A DNA stretch of 64,000 bases from Diatrype stigma (GCA_022225965.2 JAKJXP020000049.1:124001-188000), one strand, 5' to 3'; positions 13,190-25,583 are shown, numbered from the stretch's first letter. Translations and numbers: made by a program. The notes: generated from the sequence alone by a model not told the origin.

Positions 13190-13320
13190 CGCCACGGCTA
13201 TTCCGACGGTTACTTAGGCTATTCCGACGGTCTTTAACCATATCTGGAAGGACTGTTTATACCGATCTATCATATACATTTAAGTGGCGGTATTATCGAA
13301 CGCGTCTGGGCAATTATGGC
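13190..13320 (+). repeat. Left terminal inverted repeat of the MULE (~131 bp)
   Basis: Pairs with the reverse complement of 16309-16439. Differences between the two arms are about 13 in 130 and nearly all transitions, as RIP would give. The outer part contains GGCTATTCCGACGGT twice (13196-13210 and 13217-13231, 21-bp spacing), present in both arms, a possible transposase-binding repeat. Confidence 0.92.
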
Positions 13321-13639
13321 GCAAAACCGCTGCTATTGCTGTTATTATTTTAAAGCCCGAACTCGGTAATTCGCGATATAATTCGACGATTAGCAGCCCA
13401 ATGTTTTTATTTTATTATGGACCCTATAAAATAATTCGTATAATAAAGTTGGCCTTTTTATCGAAAAGCTTACGATGTATTCGTTATTATTTATATAACC
13501 TTAGGTTTCGGCGTTCGAAAATAACGCAGCGAATGACGCAATCAAACGATTAACGAATACCGACAATATACGTATGTATATAATAAAGGCGGTGCTGCTT
13601 TCTGGGCATATAAAAAAGCTATTAAAAATAAAGGCTAAC

Positions 13640-15180
13640 GGTAAATCTTAACGAAAAAATTCGATTACAAATAAAGCGCAAAATTAATAAAATCTAATAA
13701 AGATAATTAATAACGTTACGATTTCGTATATAATAAGAATAAAATATTAAGGAATTATTATAATTACCCTTTCGATGCTTTTTAAAATGTCCGTTATTTA
13801 ATTAATAATCGGCGCCGATAAAGGAATGATTTCGAAATAATGGCCCAAATCGAAGCGGCCGCCCGTAATTAAAAGTTATTTCATAATAACATCCTTAATT
13901 AAATAAAAATAAAGCATTCCGAAATTAACTTTATTATTTCCGATATTAAGAATATTCTCGTAAAGGCGCGACGCGTTTAATATAGCGATCGAATAGCTAC
14001 CTAATAATTTCTCGAAACCTTTAAATCGAATTCCGAAATTTAATACGTCATGTATCGTAAAGACGGTAATTTAAATAAACGGATATAACGGATTTTTTGA
14101 ATTTATTAGTAATGTATTAAAATATAAAAGGAAAATCCCGAATTTCTTTTTACCGATAATACATATAAAATTAATAAATTTAATATGCCGCTTTATTAAA
14201 TCTCGGGAATTATTCCGCTTTATATTACCTTTTTTGTTACGTATTGCTTGCTTAGCGGTAAGAAAGAGGCTTTATTTTAATGGATTTTCGATATTTTAAA
14301 AAAATGCGCCCGTAAATACGATAAAAGGGCTATTAATAAAATAAACGCCGATATTCTTAAGTGGGATTTCGAATTTAACGTTATTATTTCCGATTTCGAT
14401 AAAGCCTTTAAACGCGCCGTCCGAACGGCTTTTTCCGATATTGTTAAGCATTAATTTTATATATGGCACATTTTTAAAAACGTCGTTTATAATATTAAGA
14501 AAAAATAAAACGGCTTTTTCGAAAAAACGATATTCGGTAAACGCGGCGGCGATATAAGTAATATTAACCTTAACGAAAAGGATAATAAGGGAAATAATAA
14601 AAATAATCGCGATGCCAATAAGGATTGCTTTTCCAAAGGCGACATTTCCCTTAATAAAGCATAACGTTAGTTATTCGTATTAAAACATCCGGATGAAAAT
14701 ATATACGATATATATATTAGAACGCTGGTTACGAAACTTCTTTAGGCCGGAAATAAAGCGGTTTTTAATAGAACTTAAGTACTTACTTAATTAAACCCTT
14801 GCCATTACGGGCTTATTTCGTTCGGTTTTTTATGTAAATGGGTAAATAATGCCGACGGAATAATGCTTATTTGGCGAGCTTATATATACGTTCGAATTAA
14901 AGAGAAATGGAATTAGTATTAGGAATAGCTTTAATAGGAATTTTCTTATTAGCTATTTATCGTAAATTATCTTCGAAATATATATTTGCAATATTACCTC
15001 GAATTCGTAAAGTTCGCCATTAAGGGTTATCGAAATTTCGGCTTACGGATAACCTTGCAATTAAAAGGATCTTACGTTATATTAAAACGGCATTTTCGAA
15101 ATTAACTGGCTTTATTGTATTAATTTTATTACGCCGTTTATACGGCCTAAATAAGGGTTCGAAACAAATACGAAAACCGG
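13640..15180 (+). pseudogene. MULE transposase remnant, multiple RIP stops
   Basis: A single plus-strand frame, interrupted by many TAA and some TAG/TGA codons, carries the DDE core of Mutator-type transposases from about 13930 onward. The first Asp lies in DNTYKINKFNMPLY (GAT at 14155-14157). The second lies in IISDFDKAFKRA (GAT at 14392-14394), followed by a degraded C-x-x-H-like stretch with YIWHIFKNVVYNIKKK. The expected third acidic residue, in a segment of the form SRVEGSH in family members, reads QLKGSY here (AAA at 15064-15066), so the catalytic Glu has become Lys by a G-to-A change. The frame before 13930 is too degraded to place a start. No functional protein can be made. Confidence 0.85.
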
Positions 15181-15559
15181 CTTGCGAAAAAAAAAAAACG
15201 AAAAAATTAACGAATTAAAGAATGCCACCTTTTTTAATAACATCCATTATAACGTTAGCTTTTTTGCCTTTTATAAAATGCTTTAGCAATATACCAAAGC
15301 GATTAAGATAATTAAAAAGAACGTATCGCTTTTTATTTATAAATGCGGTTTTTTTGGCTAATTCGGATTGCCTTATTAGCATATAATTTACTTTCTTTTG
15401 ATACAAAAACAGTTATTTTCGATAAATCACTTTTATTTGCATTAATGGTTTCGAAAATTTAATGTAATTATAACGCCAATTAATTTTCTTATTTATTCTT
15501 AGTTAATGGAATAATTTTAAGTTATACGAATTATTGCTAACTTCGTTATTTCTTTTTAT

Positions 15560-16145
15560 AGCCAATGTCTTTTAAAGAACGCGCCCGCCGCAACGAACAA
15601 GACCCGAAAATCCTTCTTATACGCCGTTGCAATAAGAATGGCCCAGGCCTTTTAGGGCCGAAGCCACCGAAGCCGCCAAAATTGCCGGGCACCCAAGCAA
15701 AAAGGCAAAGTAAAGTAATTATAATACCTATTATATAACCGGCGCGGCCTTTGGCGCAATAAAAGGATCCATTTTACGATAAAAGTACGCGTTATATTTC
15801 ATTTTACGATAAAATACCGCAAACGCGATTTATAATTATTTAACCGCTGCCGCAAATAATACCGCAACCGCCGGTTATTTTTTATACGGTAAATAAATTA
15901 AGCGTTATAATATAAGTATAACGGTTATAACAATAATAATGAAATTATTAATAATAAATGCAACAATAACGATTATAATAATAGCAATAATAGCAGCCAT
16001 TAATATCGTAATAATGGCAGCCATTAATATTATAACAATAACAGCCACTAATATTGCAATAATAATAGCCATTGCCGTTATAGCCGCTACCGCCGGCTTA
16101 GTTCGTAATAGCTTCGCAAAAATAACAGTAATAAAAAAAACGTAA
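15560..16145 (+). other. Post-transposase internal segment of the MULE, possible second coding remnant
   Basis: Between the transposase remnant and the right inverted repeat a short, less AT-biased segment (15560-15720) opens with MSFKERARRNEQDPKILLIR and continues into a proline-rich GPKPPKPPKLPG stretch before TAA stops appear. From 15935 to 16145 the DNA becomes a triplet-like tract of AATAATAAT and GCAGCCATTAAT units with no stop in one frame. I do not recognise the protein. It may be the C-terminal tail of the transposase, a second ORF, or captured host sequence. Confidence 0.35.
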
Positions 16146-16308
16146 AAAAAATAATACTAGCTATAACCTTAACTAGCAGCTATGGCCGTAACGATAATAT
16201 TATTAATAAATTCTAAACCTATAATTGCAATACTAAAAATTCCTTCGTAAGATTTCTGTTTCAACTTAAAATGCCGATTTAAAACGCAGTATTATATACG
16301 CGATATAA

Positions 16309-16439
16309 ACAATAATCGCCTAAACGCATTCGATAATACCGCTACCTAAATGTATATGGTAAATCGATATAAGCAGTCTTTCCAGATATGGTTAGAGACC
16401 GTCGGAATAGCCTAAGTGACCGTCGGAATAGCCGTGGCG
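16309..16439 (-). repeat. Right terminal inverted repeat of the MULE (~131 bp)
   Basis: Reverse complement matches 13190-13320, with about thirteen mostly transition differences. It contains the same duplicated GGCTATTCCGACGGT motif in inverse orientation and ends in CCGTGGCG directly at the duplicated target. Confidence 0.92.
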
Positions 16440-16448
16440 TGCCGCGTC
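16440..16448. repeat. Right target-site duplication, TGCCGCGTC
   Basis: Exact copy of 13181-13189 directly after the right inverted repeat. With the left copy it fixes the element borders. Confidence 0.93.
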
Positions 16449-19400
16449 CTACCGACCCTTCACTTTGTTACTCGCTTAGGGCGTAGCAATTTGCCCCGCC
16501 ACGGTAGCTTGCAAGGCGTCGCTCTTCACTCGAATTTCACAGACTGAGAGCGACTCTGTAAGACTTCGACATGAGAAATGAAGGAAAGAGAAAATAAGAC
16601 GAAAGGGAAATGACCCAGTTGCGTGTGATCCGGCTAGTTAAGACACCGATACCTCTCGCAAGCTAGTGCGTATGTAGGTAGAGTATCATGAAGGGAGGCC
16701 CCAGAACCAGGTAAAGCCTCTACGGCCAGGCAACCAGGGTGAACTTGCCGATCTCATATTCCAGATCCGCTCTCCTGGTGCCGCCGCCCCTCCTGCTTCC
16801 CCTGGCTGGCTGGTCCTAAGCCAGAATATCTGCCGCGTCGCTTCGCTGACCCCTGCAGCATGATGACGGGTATCGTCGTTCAAGAGTGGGCCAATCGGGC
16901 TCGGCTGCGGCTTTCATGGCGGACGATGACCGCTGGGTGACAGCTGGATGTGTGCCTGTTGTAGTTACGTACGTAACTCGTAGGTGTCATGAATCCCGGC
17001 ACCTCTTCTTCTCCTGTGTTGGTCGTCACCAGTATTTGATTAGGTGACCATGCTCTTGGGTCGAGAAGGGATCAAGCTGATGGTAGTAGGTTATAGGTAA
17101 GGACCTTTCCCAACCCAAACAAAGTCCGCAGATAGGCAGTATATGCCGAAGTCTCGCCCAAGCGATTTCCGTGCGTGCTGGTAACATGACCGAGTTTTCC
17201 TAGTTTGGGCCATCGGGGACATATCATGTTACATATATAGGTGTCGACTTACTCCCTCCCTTGCCTACATTGGGAGCGGCGGGATAATGGTACTCCGTAG
17301 CACCAGGGTGGGATGGTTATCCGGGCTCTGTGTGGTGATGTGATGTGATGTGTGGTGTGGTGTGGTGATTAGTGGTGTGTGGTGTGTGTATGCACACGCG
17401 CATACCATATAGCTGCGTGCTTAGGTAGGCAGGTAGGCAGGTATGGTCGCAAATCGAGAATTCGGGTAGCAGCATCGGTAGTAAGTGAGATTCGTGGCAC
17501 ATCGGCGAACGCTATTCGCCAGGCGACCTACCTCGAATATGATATCCCGATGATACTATACGTCTGGGTAGCTCTTCTTCGTATGTCACGTACCACTATC
17601 AACCGTTTTCTGGATTATAATATTTGCACAAGTTAGCTCGGGGTATCTACGTTATAAGTTACTACACAATTGCATACATCGTCAGATCATAGGTGGGTAG
17701 GATATGTATTATCATGCAGGTCATTCTCACCCGCCAACCGTCGCTGATTATTTAGTTAGAGACAATGGGAGCGAACAAGAAAAGAAAATCCTTAATAAGT
17801 TGGTTCAGTTGTTCTGTTCATCGGGACTCTCTCCTTACCTGAGGCCGTCAGCAGTGGCCCTATGTTACCAGACAATCCAGGTACTTCGCCTATCCCTATG
17901 CTCACTCATAGGGGCAGAGGGGTGATCGAGGCGTAGCCGGGGGGGGGTCAATCTACCCCCCGTCAGGGTCTAGAACTTCCATATGTGGGGAAAGAACCAG
18001 GAGCGAATTGGTGATCCTTTCCGAGCCTCAATCACTCACACACCCATTTCACCAACACACACCCACTTCATCAACTCACTCCCGACGCTTATTACTCGCT
18101 TGCGTCTTCCCCACTTACACGCAGCAGATATACATACATAAATGCTCTCATGACTTTGCCTCCTTTTCTCTCTTCTCTTCCCCTTTTTCTTTTCTTCTCT
18201 TTTCTCCTTTCTTCTTCTCCTTTCTCTTCTTCCCCTTCCTCTTGTCTTGTCCTGCCTCCTCCTCCCTTGATACGGCAATGTATCAGGTGTATGCTCTAAC
18301 ATGCGGGATACGTTTTTTTTTTCTTTTTTTTTTTTTTTCTTCCAAAAGGAATTAGTTATAAATAGAGAGGAATGAATCCCCCTTCCCCTCGCAGCGGCGA
18401 CTTTTACGAGTGGGCCAATGAACGTACCAGTAAATCTCCCCCCTTGTCTCAGTTGGGCCAGAAAAGAAAAGAAAGGGAAAAAACGGCCGCCGTCGGGCCG
18501 CTTCCCTCCCTTTATAAGTGTGTGCCAACCTACATACATAATCTCGATCGCGAATTTCTCGGTCGGGGGTACCTGTAAGTCGATGGGGGCATAAGCAGGC
18601 CCATAGGTAGGGAGACCCATGCGTCTCCTCTCAGTAATTACCTGGTATGGAAGACATACGAAGGTATTGTACGATTCCGGATCCGAATCCCGCGTGCTTT
18701 CGGAGCAGACGCACATCCATACCTCTAATACATAGGTAAGTAGGTAGGTAGGTGTGCTTATTATAGGCATGCACACGCGTCTCGACCCCACATCTATATA
18801 ATGTAAGTAAGTAGGTCTTCTATCCCCCCTTGCGGTCTTTTGTTCTTCTCCCTCCCACTCACTTCCACCCCTGCGCGAGCGATGAACGCTGAACCATGGT
18901 CGCGCATCTATCTACATACGGGGTCTTCCTAGGCTCCGCCCCGCTCCTGTGTTCCGATCTCGAGAGCGTCCATGTATGTAGGTAACGTATATATACACGG
19001 TATGTATGTGTAATGTATATGTATATGCATGTGTATGCATGCGTATGCAAGTAGATATGGTAAGTGAGTGAATGAGTGAGTGCTACCTGCAACCGAAGTA
19101 CGACACGAACTTCCCATGCCCTGTCCTGTCCTTCCGTTGCTTACACACACCATCATCCATCGTTCGCTCGCTCGCTGGCTGGCTCACACACTCACCAACG
19201 ATCTTCCTTAGTTATTGCAGTAGAGAGCAGTATCATTCATACAAACAAACCCCGGCAACAGCCCGGGGCATCGTCGGGCGTTATCAAGTTATATATATGT
19301 GCCTTTACCGTTCTTGGAGAGGGAGGGGGACAATCATTACCAGCAAGCGAGTTATGCCAACCATGGTGGTGGTCACGATAATGATGATGATAGTGAGGGT

Positions 19401-20186
19401 AATGGTGATGGCGTATTGGGCTTTTGCCGCCGCCCCGCCCCGCCCCATACCGCCCCATACCGTACAATGTTAGTAGGGACATATGTATCCAGCTCGCTGG
19501 GATTTGCTCTAGCATGGTCGTTAAGGCAAGCAAGCAGGTAGAGGTAGACAGGTAGTTAGCTAGCCAGCCAGCTAGGCCTGGTGTTCTGGGCAGGGGATGT
19601 CCAATACGACGTTGGCAAGTAGGTAACTAGGTAGCGCACGAGAAATCCCGGGGCGAAGGGTCAGTTCTTTCGTGGCGAGATTTTATTCTCGCTATTAAAT
19701 ACCGTAAGTACCCAGGAATATTTTGTCCTTGTCTGAAATATAGGTATATATATTTATATTGAGACGTGCGAATGAACGTGGTGCCGGCGGTAAGCCACCA
19801 CCACCACCGCCGGCGCCGCCGGCCTACACAGATAGATAGGTAACTAGATCTTCGTGCATAATCGTAGGACCGCTCCCACCTCCCCCCGCGATCGTGATTA
19901 CAGCTCCGATCTGTCAGTAATGAGCGGGATCATGTAGATAAGGTAGATATATGTGGTATGTCAAAAAGATATACGCCATGACGATTCCTCTAAATGCTAT
20001 TTTCGCTACGTAAACAACCCCTCTCTACATTCTTTTTAAGGACCTTGCAGCGTACACATAAAGCATAACAAGGTGAGTGAGCACTAAGCCTGAACAGTAG
20101 GCAGAATTTCACACGACACGGCAGATCCTCCCTTTGGAGGCCCTGCCCTCAGGTGGTACACCGCTTCGTGCCAGTTCGACGGTGTC
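16449..20186. other. Intergenic, low-complexity rich; no gene recognised
   Basis: The tract holds GTGTGGTGATGTG repeats (17325-17395), a long pyrimidine tract (18160-18345), a T-rich run at 18312-18341 and GTAGGTAG motifs. A 251-codon minus-strand frame at 18036-18791 is lysine/arginine-rich only because it reads through the pyrimidine tract, and is not a credible gene. The right end should contain the 3' UTR of the ABC transporter. Confidence 0.55.
18160..18345 (+). repeat. Pyrimidine tract (TTCTCTTCC-type microsatellite)
   Basis: About 185 nt composed almost wholly of C and T on the plus strand, with short TCTTC/CCTTTT units and a terminal T-rich run. Such purine-pyrimidine asymmetric tracts can form triplex DNA or serve as promoter elements; here no gene start follows it on the plus strand, so function is unassigned. 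Confidence 0.8.
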
Positions 20187-23100
20187 CTACTCCGTGTCGA
20201 GACCGGCCTGCTTAACCAGCCCGTAGAAGACACCCCTCTTCTTAATGAGGCTCTGGGGCGTGTCGAACTCGACCACCTCGCCCTTATCTAGTACTACAAT
20301 CCGGTCGCTGTCGAGGATCGTGTTCAAGCGGTGAGCTACGGTGATGATGGTGCGGTGAGCAAACAGCTCCGAGCGCAACGTGGTCTGGAGCATGCGATCG
20401 GTTTCGACGTCGACGGCAGCTGTTGCTTCGTCTAGAACCAATATGTTGGAAGGCGTGAGCATGGCCCGCGCCAGAGAAATGAGCTGCCGCTGCCCAGCTG
20501 ACAGATTCGAGCCTATGGGATCAGTAGGTTAGCTATCGTTCAGAGGTAATCTACTGGGTTCGGTAATGTGTGCTTGGTGGATGGCTGAGCCGATCTTGCT
20601 GCCAGTGTTCTCCATAAATATGCATGTGTTGGCGATCATGCAGAGGCGCTGCTGAAGAATGGTGCACGCAGCATGATGGAGGGGGCTCCTTTTCGCCTTG
20701 CCGGAACCGGTCATGGTCGGCGTGGTGCACCCTTACACAAACATGCAGATACCCAGAAAGAGCAGACAATGGCATATCAATAGAGCCGGGAGAGCACGTT
20801 AGACTTCTGGCTTACCTGCTTCGTTGATTTTAGCCTCGAGGCCACCTTCCATACTCGCTACGTGATCCTTCAGTCGTGCATGTTCTATCGGAATTCAGTT
20901 GCATTAGCTTAGTCACAAAGGAGGGAGGCGACTGGCCTTGGATAGTCACGGGAGAACCATGTGCTGTTCTCGTCCTGCGGTGCAGATTTGGGGGTGGTAA
21001 GACTGGTGTAACACTCACCAAGTACGCTCCATATTTCCGTATCATCGTGAACATGGCCAGGATCTAGATTATCCCGGATTGTTCCCTCGAACAGGGCCGC
21101 ATCCTGAGGAATAATAGCAAGCCGTCTTCGCAAATCAAGCAATCCGATGGAAGACGTGTTCAGACCGTCTATGCTGATGTTGCCATCAACCGGCTCGATG
21201 AGGCGAAATAGGGACAAGGTTAGCGACGACTTGCCTGCCCCGGTACGGCCCACCACGCCGATTTTCTCATGCGACTTGATATCAATGTTGATGTTTTTCA
21301 GCACTAAATCCAAGCCTTCCCGATAACGGGTGCTGAAGTTGTGGAACTGGACAGCCCCATTAGCTGGCCAGGCGACCGCAGGTCTATGGCCAGGAATGAT
21401 TTCAAGAGCCTCACTTGGCAGGCGGGCATATTCCAGTACACGTTCCACGGACACGATGTTCGTCTCCACCTCGACTGTCTGGCGGACAATCCAATTGAGG
21501 GAAGTAGTAATCTGCAGGGCGTACGACATGGCCAAACCGACCATACCAGCACTCAGCCCGCTGTGGTTTGTGACCGATATGATGGCGAAGCCTGCAGCTG
21601 CAAGTATAATAACAGCCCCGAAGAACTCCAACCGTATGGCCAACCATCGATTAGCGCTAATAGACGGGAAGTATGCGCGTAAGTTTAGATCGACGCGCCA
21701 CTCGTTTTCCAACTCGAATCTCTCCTGTTGTCGGTATGCCCGAATCGTGCTGATGCCACCAAGCGACTCCTGAAAGTGCGCGTAGATCGGGCTTCGACTA
21801 ACACTATCCAATCTTTTGAGTTCGCGTGACGTCCTTAGATAGTATCGCTGGACCCAATAATAGACGGCGCTTAACGGAATAATCATGGCAACGAAAGCCG
21901 GTGTGCCGACCGAGATGACGATCAAAGTAAATGCCGATCGAGCTAGGTTCACGAAAAGCATGTTGAAGGTTCTCGCCAAGACCTCGTCCAGCCGATACAC
22001 ATCGCTAGAGAACCTGTTCATGATTCTACCAGCCGGCGTTGTGTCAAAGAATGACATAGGCGATCTGAAGATGGCGGTAGCCATTCGCTCATGTAGTTTC
22101 CTCGAGGCCTCGATAGAGCAGAATATCCAAAGGATTAGTGTTTGAATGACCGTCAAGGCAGCAGACCCAATGCCAAAGGCAAAGTAGATGCCGAGATACA
22201 TCCCTACGTGAGGGTTGCTGCCAGCCCTGCTGTTCGTTTCTGCCCAAGTCTTGAGCCAGAAGCTGCCGCCTGCAATAGATGTTAGTCGCATTGCGCGCCT
22301 TTGCTTGATACAGCCAAGCCGAACTTACCGATTTGCGCAGTTTGCGCAGCAACCAAGGTGGTTAGATAGATGGCTACCGCGACAAGGTTGCTAGTCTTAG
22401 CATATTCCTTATAGACTACGAAAAATAAGTCAGCTTAGGATCACAGCACATCGACATTGGCAGCAGAGGAGCAGCAGATAACCCACCATCCCATTTCACT
22501 TTTCCTTGCTCAGAATGCTCTTTAGTCTGTCGGGTCTTGGCACTTGGATCTTCCTCGTCATGAAGTTTGCCTCTCGGGCCTCGGAAGCTTGCTGCACTTG
22601 CTCTTCGTAAAGTAGACATGCTGCCCGTCCGGATTTTGGCGCCGGTGGAAGGCCCACTCTTGATAGGGGCTAACTCTGCAAGGCCTTCTTGGGCTTCTTC
22701 AACCTCTTCCTTGTCATGATGATTTTCCGATTCAATGAACGTAGAGGTTTCGCTTCCTGAAGCATCAGGACTAGCGGCTGAGGATGCTTGTGAAGAGTCT
22801 TGCCCTGAAGTTTTGAGGAGTTCCGCAATGCCCCCTTTCATAGCCATTAGTTGACGGAAAGTTCCGCTCTCGATGATCTCGCCGTCTCGTAGTTGGCATA
22901 TGAAGTCCGCATCGGTGAGGACAGAGATAGCATTCGTAGCCAGGATACGGCATTTCGAGCCAAGAAGACCTTTAGGGCCTAGCACGTTCTCAATAATATG
23001 CCGACCGACGTGAGAGTCAACGGCAGATAAGCAATCATCTAGGAGATAGATATCTGCTCTTGCATAGACAGCACGGGCTAGAGCAACGCGCGCCTTCTGG

Positions 23101-25583
23101 CCACCACTAAGGGAGATACCCCGCTCACCAACGACCGTCTCATCCCCATCCGGGAGCTGGTTGAAATCATCAAGTAGAGCGCAGGCCTTAACTGTCTTTT
23201 CGTAGAAATTCGAGTCGTATCGATGTCCAAAGATTATGTTCTCTTTGACCGTCGCGTTCATAATCCAGGGCTGTTGAGCCACGTATGCTATAGTGCCATT
23301 GACGCGCACTTTGCCTTCCAGTTTCCACAAGTCACCAAGAATACTCTGCAAGAGAGAGGATTTACCCATTCCAACCCTCCCTACAATACAAGTGAGCTCC
23401 CCCTTGTGCGCTGTGAAATTGACGTGTTTCAGGATGCTCTTGGATTCATGGCGGTTCCACGAGAACGTACCGTCCCGAATGGCAACGACTTCCTGTCCCC
23501 TTTCCTCTACGGAAGGCCCAACAGTAACCGCGTCAGGCTGAATTTCCTCCGCCATAAGATAATCTGTTAGACGCCCCACAGCGACACTCGCCTCGATGAT
23601 GGAGGTGATGACCATGGGCAGAACAGCAAGCGGGAAAGTAAGCAGGTTGAATAAGGCAAGAGCAGGAAAGACGATCTCAGTAGTCAAGGGGCGATCCTGT
23701 GTGAAGACGAAAACGGTAAAGGTCAGGCAAGAGACTAGAAACGGCGTAGTAGACCAAGTGAAGTTGGCGAATGCCTGAGCTGCACCAATCCTGCGTAGAT
23801 TCTTAAGCTCAAGGTCGTTTCGAACGTAGTTTAGCTTATTCATAAAAGCTGTGCTCCAAGCGTAAAGCTTTATGCTTTTCATGTTGTTGATGATCTCGGA
23901 AATCAAACGACTCCTTGCATCCTTGTTCTTCATCTGCTGTTTCTGCAATCGTTTCATGAATCTAGCGATGATACCATTGATGGGAATCATAACAATCATA
24001 ACACCAATACCAGCGAGCATAGACCATCCAACAAGCTGGTACAATGACACCATGCAGATTATGATCTGGAACGGGGCAGACCAGACTTGCTGGGCGAATT
24101 GAGTCAAGTCCTGGAGGCGCTGTGCGTCGACTGCCATATAATTAACGATATCACCAGTCGACTTCGAGGTTCTGCCCTCATTTGAAAGCTTCAACGACTT
24201 CTTGTAGATAGCTGAAGCCAGACCTGCCTTGATACGCATACCCGTAACAAATGCGAGTTGGAAGTATTGATGCTAGTTGATCTGTCAATACCAAGTTACT
24301 GTTTCCGCATGGGGTGCAGCGGAGCCCTCTGAGAAAGAGTGAACTTACTATCATGCTAGTCTGCAAAACGGCAACAGAAAACATAGCAATGGCAATAGCA
24401 GCGCCCTTGATAGGCGGCTGAGGCACCTTGCCCTCACCATAAGAATCAACGAAACTAATGAGAAATCGAAGCAACTGAGGTTGAGAGAAAGCTGCGAGGT
24501 CGTTGATGACCTTAAATATGGTAGCAAGGGCATAAGGTCCGCCATACGCGCGGAACAAGACCAACCATAAGTTAGGACGTTCTCTGTGCTTTTGCTGATG
24601 CTGCCAAGCTTCCTCGAAACTTTGGCCGGTGGTGGAGGTCTTATCACTAGGAGATAAGCCCCATAGGTCTTCTTCTGTGAGGTATTGTTTGTAACCGAGC
24701 CTCATCAAGGGAGTCATCCACGAGAAGGTAAGGCGAGAGAAGATGGTCGCAGTCTCGACAGGACATTCATCCTCTTCGTCGTCCACCAGAGCTTCATACG
24801 CGCTGATCTTCTTGGGCCAGAGCCACTCAACGAGGAACTCTACAACGGACAGACCGAAGCCGACTGTGTAGGCAACAAAGTAGGCGAGATTGTTGGCGTA
24901 GAGCTGCTGGGATACCAAGGATCGGAGTTTGACAGCGTATGCGATTATTAGGAGCAGCCAGTAGAACAGCACGACGCCATTGGCGTTCCTCGTACGATCG
25001 TGTTCGAGCCATTGGACCGCGAAGATGACACCGAGCGATATAGCGGTAAGAAGAGTCGTCAGGAACCGAAAGTCGCCATACCATACTCCGGGGAATTTGG
25101 CGATCTGGATAGCTAGCTGGACGATTATATCGGCGATGATGACAACGAGCAGGGACTGTTAAATGGTGGATTAGCTGGGGTTCTTCTTTTCAAGGCCTAC
25201 CTGGTCGACCCAAGTCACCTGTTCTTGTTCCTGTCCCTGTCTCTGTTTCTTTTCCGTACCTGCTTTGTCCAGAAGTGCCAGTCTTTCGAAAGGTCGGAGT
25301 ATTTACGTTTCCGTAAGATATACCATATCGCAAGAGAGCCGCAAGAGATACCAAAGGCGGCGACGGCGAAGACCCAAACATCGATAAAGCATGGGGTGAA
25401 GTCGTATCGAAAGGGGCTCAAGGGACCCCAGCCCTCCTCATTGCCACATAATGGCTGCTTGAATTGGTCGGCAGCGCTCAGATACCCCTTTCCAAGCTCC
25501 TGTAGCTGAGCTCTATAGCCGGTGAAGGAACCAGTCGATTGGAGGACCTTCTGGGATTGGTCGCCAAGCACCTGCTGCAGCAT
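20187..25583 (-). CDS. ABCC-type (MRP/YCF1-like) ABC transporter, 1549 aa
   Basis: Seven exons join in frame: 25583-25260, 25155-24349, 24272-22487, 22415-22329, 22269-21019, 20884-20816 and 20512-20187. The protein has an N-terminal TMD0 (about 35-190, with [20 protein letters not shown] before the first helices), an L0 linker, TMD1, NBD1, TMD2 and NBD2. NBD1 shows Walker [10 protein letters not shown] (~675), signature LSGGQ (~765) and the degenerate Walker B end LLDD (~785). NBD2 shows Walker [10 protein letters not shown] (~1340), signature LSAGQRQ (~1445) and Walker [12 protein letters not shown] with the catalytic Glu (~1462). A degenerate first and a canonical second ATP site are typical of ABCC proteins. 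A charged regulatory linker (about 880-960) precedes TMD2. Length and layout match fungal YCF1/MRP pumps, which load glutathione conjugates and metal thiolates into the vacuole. The actual substrate is not predictable. Intron 6 (303 nt) is unusually long. Confidence 0.93.

Larger units (their letters stand above)
13190..16439 (+). mobile_element. Mutator-like DNA transposon (MULE), RIP-inactivated, 3250 bp
   Basis: The element is bounded by long terminal inverted repeats (13190-13320 and 16309-16439) starting CGCCACGGCTATTCCGACGG and by an exact 9-bp target duplication. The interior is extremely AT- and TA-rich, while both flanks return abruptly to normal composition. A plus-strand transposase remnant with MULE catalytic-region motifs fills about 13640-15180. 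Nearly all in-frame stops sit where Gln or Trp codons would be expected, the signature of repeat-induced point mutation (C-to-T on either strand). Size, repeat length and 9-bp duplication are like the Hop-type MULEs known from Fusarium. It is non-autonomous now. The ends are nearly intact, so in principle they could be mobilised in trans by a related active copy, if one exists in the genome. Confidence 0.93.

Noticed and set aside
15215..15406. 63-codon minus-strand frame inside the MULE
   Set aside because: AT-rich chance frame in RIP-mutated DNA; the transposase evidence is on the plus strand.
18036..18791. 251-codon minus-strand frame
   Set aside because: Its Lys/Arg-rich middle is merely the complement of the pyrimidine tract; no motif and no splice support.
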